This document shows positions 19,403 to 24,850 of a stretch of 24,850 nt of DNA, in pieces. How positions within the stretch are numbered: position 1 is the first letter of the stretch; every line of letters begins with the position of its first letter. This DNA is from Neocallimastix lanati (nom. inval.). Lineage: Eukaryota > Neocallimastigomycota > Neocallimastigomycetes > Neocallimastigales > Neocallimastigaceae. The notes beneath the pieces were generated by a model. The model was not told where the DNA came from. It searched no databases and was given only the letters and a program-made list of their open reading frames with translations. The position numbers were made by a program, and so were the translations under genes. Location: NCBI GenBank assembly GCA_016946835.1, contig JACVTC010000086.1, positions 801,501 to 826,350 on the forward strand, written 5' to 3'.

Positions 19403-20256
19403 TAATAGTTTAAAGAGTTATTTTCAGTTGTCAACTTTCCAGATTTTTCCATTTCGGCTAACTCTTTATAACTATATGGACACTGTCTAATTACATGTCC
19501 AATTTGATTACATTTAAAGCATTTTAACTCCTTTGATGGTTTCTTGGAAATTACAGAATTATTTTTAAATTTTTGATTTGCTTTACTGTTTTTACCATAA
19601 TAGTTTATATTATCATTCTGTTGATGATTATTGATTCCAAATTGTTTGAATGGATGATTTTTGTTTATAAATTTATCTAGCCTAGAACTTTGATTAGTAT
19701 ATACGGCTGTCATGATAGTTTCATTTCCTTTATTCCTTCTTTCTTCGGCTCTCTCAGCGAGTTCTGCTTCTTCGAATGCCTCTTCAAGATCTTCACACCT
19801 TTGCGTTATTACTTGAGCTCTTGCGTAAGGTCTGTAAGCTATGAAATCGATATAGTCGTCTACGGTTATAAAGGTCTGATAAAGTTTACTAAGATTATTG
19901 TATAGCTTTTTATATCTCCAATTAAAATTTTTAATAGACTCTCCTTTTTGAATAACCATCTTCTGAAGTCTTTTGCACTTCTCTTGAGGGGTTATTTCCA
20001 TTGCGTCTTCTAACGCTTTCTTTATTTCTTGAAACGATGGGTAGACTTCATTTCCTTCTTGATCAGTAGTCACAAGCTCCTGTAAAACTCCTCTGAGTTT
20101 CCCTTCTGTGCATTCCATGGCCCAAGTATGAATACTAGAAGGACTAGTAATGTTGGCTAGTTTCATTATTCGAATAAACTCGTCTCCCCAAGAGTCCACG
20201 TCCTTCAAGTTTTCGTCCAATCTAGGAAGTAGCTCTTCTAATTCCAAAATCTTCAT
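19402..20256 (-). CDS. gag: Gag polyprotein (capsid and CCHC nucleocapsid)
   Basis: 284 residues, intact. The ATG at 20256 is preceded by AGAAA and is the first in-frame start after an A-rich leader of about 110 nt. An acidic helical N-terminus is followed by a capsid core with KMVIQKGESIKNFNWRYKKL, closely parallel to the Gag of element 2. A Glu/Ala-rich helix (LEEAFEEAELAERAEE) precedes a basic Asn-rich region. The zinc knuckle CFKCNQIGHVIRQC is at residues 246-259. The stop TAA at 19404-19402 overlaps the pol ATG. It is shorter than the element 2 Gag by 46 residues, mainly in the linker before the knuckle. Confidence 0.9.
   Translation of the reverse strand: MKILELEELLPRLDENLKDVDSWGDEFIRIMKLANITSPSSIHTWAMECTEGKLRGVLQELVTTDQEGNEVYPSFQEIKKALEDAMEITPQEKCKRLQKMVIQKGESIKNFNWRYKKLYNNLSKLYQTFITVDDYIDFIAYRPYARAQVITQRCEDLEEAFEEAELAERAEERRNKGNETIMTAVYTNQSSRLDKFINKNHPFKQFGINNHQQNDNINYYGKNSKANQKFKNNSVISKKPSKELKCFKCNQIGHVIRQCPYSYKELAEMEKSGKLTTENNSLNY
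19408..19414 (-). promoter_or_regulatory. -1 ribosomal frameshift slippery site of element 3
   Basis: On the minus strand TTTAAAC is read in gag as T TTA AAC, one of the most efficient known -1 heptamers, two codons before the gag stop. The slip leads to F-K-L-L-M-G-R-R-K in pol, parallel to F-K-L-E-N-G-R-R-K in element 2. Downstream GGAAG and CTTCC can pair around an 8-nt loop. Re-initiation at the TAATG overlap is the alternative. Confidence 0.75.
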
Positions 20257-20370
20257 TTTCTACTCTTCTCTTTTTCGCTTTTTTTAAAATTTTTTTTTTT
20301 TTTTAAAACAATTATTTTTAACTCAATATTTTATTTTCAATTATTAATTTTCATATTATTTTTGATTGAG

Positions 20371-20399
20371 TCCTGCATAGCTCGCCAAATGTTGCAGGA
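20371..20399 (-). promoter_or_regulatory. primer-binding site in a U5/PBS stem-loop (element 3)
   Basis: On the minus strand the LTR ends CTGCAACA at 20390, then TTT, then TGGCGAGCTATGCAGGA, which starts with TGG as a tRNA primer site should. TCCTGCA in the LTR end (20399-20393) pairs exactly with TGCAGGA at 20377-20371, so the loop contains the LTR/primer-site junction, as in element 2. The tRNA is not assigned. Confidence 0.6.
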
Positions 20400-21161
20400 T
20401 TTCGAATAATTTAAATTTTTATTTTCAAAAATAATATATTCTTAATAATTAGATTTTCTTTTTTTTATCTTTTATTAACTCTTAAATTTTTTATTAAGTA
20501 TTTTCTTTTTCTTTTATATTTTTTTTTTTTACTACATGAATTTTATAATTATTTTAATTCTTATTAGAATTAATTATTACATGTGATTTTATTAATATTT
20601 TTTAAAAGTTATTTTAATAATAAAAATATTAATATTAATATAATTAATATTATTTTTAATGACAAAATATTAATAATGATAAAATTAATAAATTTAACAA
20701 TAAAATTATTGATAATATTTTCGATAATATAATTCTTAAAACATTTTAATATAAATAATAATTAAATATAATAATAAATCAATTTAATTAATATAAAATA
20801 ATAATTATTTAATAATTAGTCATTAATCAATTTAATAAAATAATAATTATTTAATAATTAGTCATTAATCAATTTAATAAAATAATAATTATTTAATAAT
20901 TAGTCATTAATCAATTTAATAAAATAATAATTATTTAATAATTAGTCATTAATCAATTTAATAAAATAATAATTATTTAATAATTAGTTATTAATCAATT
21001 TAATTTGATAATTTATATAATTATTTTAAATTAAAAATAAAAATATGAAATTATAAAAATAGTTTAAATTAATTAACATATAAAGTTATTAAATTTAATT
21101 ATAATTTCGAATTGTATAATTTAAATCATTAGTTTATTGTATTTTGGCTAGTTCCGTAACA
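20390..21161 (-). repeat. 5' LTR of element 3
   Basis: 772 bp, TGTTACGGAAC to CTGCAACA on the minus strand. It has five copies of the 42-bp tandem unit (about 20797-21008) against four in the other LTR. Once that unit and one homopolymer base are discounted, the two LTRs have the same length. Confidence 0.93.
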
Positions 21162-21835
21162 AAAATGATACGGGCTGGGGTTGAAACACTAAGATATTCA
21201 AAACAAAAAAAAAATAAATATTAACATATAACTATAAAAATAAGTTTGGAAACAAGAAAAAAAAAATTAAATTTTAAAATATTCTTTATTTAAATTTAAA
21301 ATTAAAATTATTTGTTCCCAGTATTAAAAAGAAAGAAATTTATTCTTCTTTTTATACTTTTATTTTAATACATTTTATTTATTATTAATATATTCTTTAT
21401 AAAAAAAAAACTATTTTAACTATTTTATTTTAATTTTTAACTATTATTTTAAATTATTTTTTTAAAAAAAAATAACATTTATTAAATTAAAATATAAAAA
21501 GTTAATTTGGAGCTTGTATCACGAAGGGCATTCCGGGCGGTAGCTTCTTCTTGATATTGTTATTCAGAGAGAGAATTATACAGAATTGATATTTTCTGTA
21601 TTTTAGATCATTTTTATTATTGGAATTCTTCTGTATTTTAGTTCATTTTTATTTTAATAAAGATTTAATTTATTTTTAATTTTTGTTTTATTTTTAGTTT
21701 ATTTCAAAGGTTTTAGAAAATATTATACAGAAACTTATAATTCTGTATTTTACATCAAATATTTATTGAAATAGGTTTTTATTATTCTTAATATAAAAAT
21801 AAGAATTAGTAATGATTTAAATATTATATAATTTT
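21162..21835. other. AT-rich spacer with two GC-richer patches
   Basis: No gene. It begins with the right flank of element 3 (ATACGGGCTGGGGTTGAAAC), probably the continuation of the repeat interrupted at 14748. A GC-rich island at about 21507-21553 (with CGAAGGGCATTCCGGGCGG) stands out but matches nothing I know. From about 21570 to 21760 the motif ATACAGAA...TTCTGTAT recurs as short inverted repeats. Confidence 0.5.
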
Positions 21836-22840
21836 TAATAAGAATATTTAGTAATAATTTTTATTATATTTAATATTAATAAAATATTTAATAATTATTT
21901 TTATTAGATTTGATATTAATAAAAGATTTTAATAAGAATATTTAATAATAATTTTTATTATATTTAATATTAATAAAAGAATTTTATAAGAATATTTAAT
22001 AATAATTTTTATTATATTTAATATTAATAAAAGAAATTTATAAGAATATTTAATAATAATTTTTATTATATTTGATATTAATAAAAGATTTTAATAAGAA
22101 TATTTAATAATAATTTTTATTAGATTTGATATTAATAAAAGAATTTTATAAGAATATTTAATAATAATTTTTATTATAAAAGATTTTAATAAGAATATTT
22201 AATAATAATTTTTATTATATTTAATATTAATAAAAGATTTTAATAAGAATATTTAATAATAATTTTTATTAGATTTGATATTAATAAAAGAATTTTATAA
22301 GAATATTTAATAATAATTTTTATTAGATTTGATATTAATAAAAGAATTTTATAAGAATATTTAATAATAATTTTTATTATATTTGATATTAATAAAAGAT
22401 TTTAATAAGAATATTTAATAATAATTTTTATTAGATTTGATATTAATAAAAGAATTTTATAAGAATATTTAATAATAATTTTTATTATAAAAGATTTTAA
22501 TAAGAATATTTAATAATAATTTTTATTATATTTAATATTAATAAAAGAATTTTATAAGAATATTTAATAATAATTTTTATTATAAAAGATTTTAATAAGA
22601 ATATTTAATAATAATTTTTATTATATTTAATATTAATAAAAGAAATTTATAAGAATATTTAATAATAATTTTTATTATATTTAATATTAATAAAAGAAAT
22701 TTATAAGAATATTTAATAATAATTTTTATTATATTTAATATTAATAAAAGAAATTTATAAGAATATTTAATAATAATTTTTATTATATTTGATATTAATA
22801 AAAGATTTTAATAAGAATATTTAATAATAATTTTATTTTA
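21836..22840. repeat. 54-bp minisatellite, about 18 units
   Basis: The motif AAGAATATTTAATAATA recurs at 21988, 22042, 22096 and 22150 with a 54-bp period, then at 22191 (41 bp later). The 41-bp units lack 13 bp (TTTAATATTAATA type) and recur near 22502 and 22597. Units carry three alternative junctions before ATAAG (GATTTTA, GAATTTT, GAAATTT). The first units, before about 21935, are degenerate. Confidence 0.9.
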
Positions 22841-22852
22841 TTATTATTAATG

Positions 22853-23116
22853 TTGAAATTATAACTGAATTGAAATCTCAATTTCAGTTATTTACATTTC
22901 AATAATTAAAAATATTATTTATTTAATTATAAATAATATATATATTTAAATAACTAATAATTAATATAAATTCTTGTTTAATATTTAAAGGGTTATCTTA
23001 GGCCTAATAATTCTGAGAATATTAATAAATAAGGTTTATATTAATAATTAATTTCAATGATACATTTGACGTCACGTGTATTTTATTTATATTATGTTTT
23101 TATATATGTTTACAAC
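22853..23116 (+). repeat. LTR-like dispersed repeat, copy 2
   Basis: It starts TGTTGAAATTATAACTG, and 22905-23116 is a close match to the minus strand of 14186-14390. It ends TTTACAAC, then GGGG and TGGTGCGTTTCGGAAT, which starts with TGG and could be a primer-binding site. If so this is a 5' LTR of a lost element. The TGACGTCACGTG site is at 23067-23078. No target duplication is visible. Confidence 0.5.
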
Positions 23117-23183
23117 GGGGTGGTGCGTTTCGGAATGTGGCTTTAAATAATTTTACATAAATTTTCATTTCGGAATGTGGCTT
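23117..23183 (+). repeat. 16-bp direct repeat and possible primer site
   Basis: TTTCGGAATGTGGCTT occurs at 23128-23143 and again at 23168-23183, 40 bp apart, in otherwise AT-only DNA. The first copy overlaps the TGG-starting candidate primer site after the LTR-like repeat. Confidence 0.55.
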
Positions 23184-23679
23184 ATATATTTTTTTATAAA
23201 TTTTTATTTATGAATATAATATTTAAAACATTAAAATAAAATGGCACATATAATTTCATTGAAAAAATAATTATTAAAAATATTTAAAATGTGATATATT
23301 TCAAAAAAAATGATGATTTACATTCGCCATATTCTGAAAATTTTTATTTATTTATTAATTTATTCATTTATTTATTTAATAATAATATTTAATAATATTT
23401 TTTTTTTTTTGTACTATTTTTTAATTATAAAGTTTGTTTATTATATGGAAATATAATAATTTACATTAATTTAAAATACTGTAAAAATTATAATAAAATT
23501 CATGTTAATATATATGAATATTCTATATCATTTACTTTATTATATAATTTATCTGTTGCTAAATTCAGTTTTTATATTAATTTCATATCAATATCTTATT
23601 TATTTTATTTTATCATATTATATATTATTATTTCACTGCATATTTATTTATTTTATATTATTTTATTTTATTTCGATTG
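23184..23679. other. AT-rich non-coding DNA
   Basis: Simple A/T sequence with no supported feature. The 65-codon open frame around 23502-23699 is only Leu/Ile/Tyr/Phe from T-rich DNA and overlaps the start of the satellite, so it is not called a gene. Confidence 0.7.
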
Positions 23680-24850
23680 ATACTTGCAATTTATTATAAT
23701 TCACATATTTATTTTATTTATTTTATTTTATTTTATTAGTACTTGTATTTTTATTATAATTCAAATATTTATTTTATTTTGTTTTATTTTATTTTTATTA
23801 ATACTTGTATTTTTATTATAATTCAAATAATTTTTTTATTTTATTTTATTTTATTTTATTTTATTTTATTTTATTTTATTTTATTTTATTTTATTTTATT
23901 TTATTTTATTTTATTTTATTTTATTTTATTTTATTTTATTTTATTTTATTCAATCTGTACTTATATTTATATTCTACTATTTATTTTATTTTATTTTATT
24001 TTATTTTATTTTATTTTATTTTATTTTATTTTATTTTATTTTATTTTATTTTATTTTATTTTATTTTATTTTATTTTATTTTATTTTATTTTATTTTATT
24101 TTATTCAATCTGTACTTATATTTATATTCTACTATTTATTTTATTTTATTTTATTTTATTTTATTTTATTTTATTTTATTTTATTTTATTATATTTTATT
24201 TTATTTTATTTTATTTTATTCAATCTGTACTTATATTTATATTCTACTATTTATTTTATTTTATTTTATTTTATTTTATTCAATCTGTACTTATATTTAT
24301 ATTCTACTATTTATTTTATTTTATTTTGTTTATTTTATTTTATTTTATTTTATTTTATTTTATTTTATTTTATTTTATTTTATTTTATTCAATCTGTACT
24401 TATATTTATATTCTACTATTTATTTTATTTTATTTTATTTTATTTTATTCAATCTGTACTTATATTTATATTCTACTATTTATTTATTTATTTTATTTTA
24501 TTTTATTTTATTTTATTTTATTTTATTTTATTTATTTTATTTTATTTTATTTTATTTTATTTTATTTTATTTTATTTTATTTATTTTATTTTATTTTATT
24601 TTATTTTATTTTATTTTATTTTATTTTATTTTATTTTATTTTATTTTATTTTATTTATTTTATTTTATTTTATTTTATTTTATTTTATTTTATTTTATTT
24701 TATTTTATTTTATTTTATTTTATTTTATTTTATTTTATTTTATTTTATTTTATTTTATTTTATTTTATTTTATTTTATTTTATTTTATTTTATTTTATTT
24801 TATTCAATCTGTACTTCATATTTATATTTCAACTATTTATTTTATTTTAT
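23680..24850. repeat. TTTTA satellite with a recurring 33-bp insert
   Basis: From about 23830 to the window end the sequence is (TTTTA)n, broken at 23951, 24106, 24221, 24281, 24390, 24450 and 24805 by almost the same 33-bp piece (starting CAATCTGTACTTATATTTAT). The last copy has two extra C-bearing changes. The 23680-23830 part holds older, shorter units (GTACTTGTATTTTTATTATA type) with little TTTTA, apparently the ancestral form. The array continues past the window. Confidence 0.92.

Larger units (their letters stand above)
14749..21161 (-). mobile_element. complete Ty3/Gypsy-type LTR retrotransposon (element 3), minus strand
   Basis: About 6.41 kb: 5' LTR at 20390-21161, primer-binding site, gag, pol in the -1 frame, polypurine tract, 3' LTR at 14749-15479. 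LTR ends are TGTTACGG and CTGCAACA. It is flanked by AAAA on both sides (up to 14748 and 21162-21165), fitting a 4-bp target duplication, though poly-A makes this weak. The LTRs are nearly identical apart from one 42-bp tandem unit, so the insertion is young. It interrupted an older repeat related to 12368-12420. It belongs to the same lineage as elements 1 and 2 but has an unrelated LTR sequence. Confidence 0.93.

Noticed and set aside
23502-23699. 65-codon open frame on the plus strand
   Set aside because: Only Leu, Ile, Tyr, Phe and Ser from T-rich simple sequence; overlaps the satellite; no start context or domain.

Overview
The window is eukaryotic, extremely AT-rich DNA made almost entirely of retrotransposons, their remnants and tandem repeats. 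I found no confident cellular gene, no rRNA or tRNA gene, and no bacterial-type operon. Long A/T homopolymers, minisatellites, nested LTR elements and patches with intron-like splice signals fit an early-diverging fungus (for example an anaerobic gut fungus), a microsporidian or a similarly AT-rich protist. The sequence alone does not fix the taxon.

Layout. 1-3038: 3' part of a degenerate Ty3/Gypsy-type element (element 1), with pol and its 3' LTR. 3039-4765: AT-rich DNA with a 62-bp minisatellite and short exon-like patches. 4766-5158: solo LTR of the element 1 type. 5163-11402: complete 6.2-kb element 2 on the plus strand, with intact gag and pol carrying three nonsense codons. 11403-14748: AT-rich DNA with a chain of hairpins, a 44-bp palindrome, a fold-back structure with 310-bp arms and an LTR-like repeat. 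14749-21161: complete 6.4-kb element 3 on the minus strand, with nearly identical LTRs, intact gag and pol broken by one frameshift and one stop. 21162-24850: AT-rich spacer, a 54-bp minisatellite, a second LTR-like repeat followed by a possible primer site, and a TTTTA satellite that runs off the window.

How the genes work together. Gag (capsid plus CCHC nucleocapsid) and pol (retropepsin, reverse transcriptase, RNase H, integrase with a GPY/F-like end) lie in overlapping -1 frames. In elements 2 and 3 the last codons of gag hold a canonical slippery heptamer, so Gag-Pol is probably made by -1 ribosomal frameshifting. The cis signals are also shared. A stem-loop encloses the U5/primer-binding-site junction in elements 2 and 3, and a small hairpin with core GGGACGAAGTC precedes the polypurine tract in all three elements. 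Insertions show 4-bp target duplications. The solo LTR and element 2 share the same TTTC target site at the same nucleotide, which is among the most unusual facts in the window.
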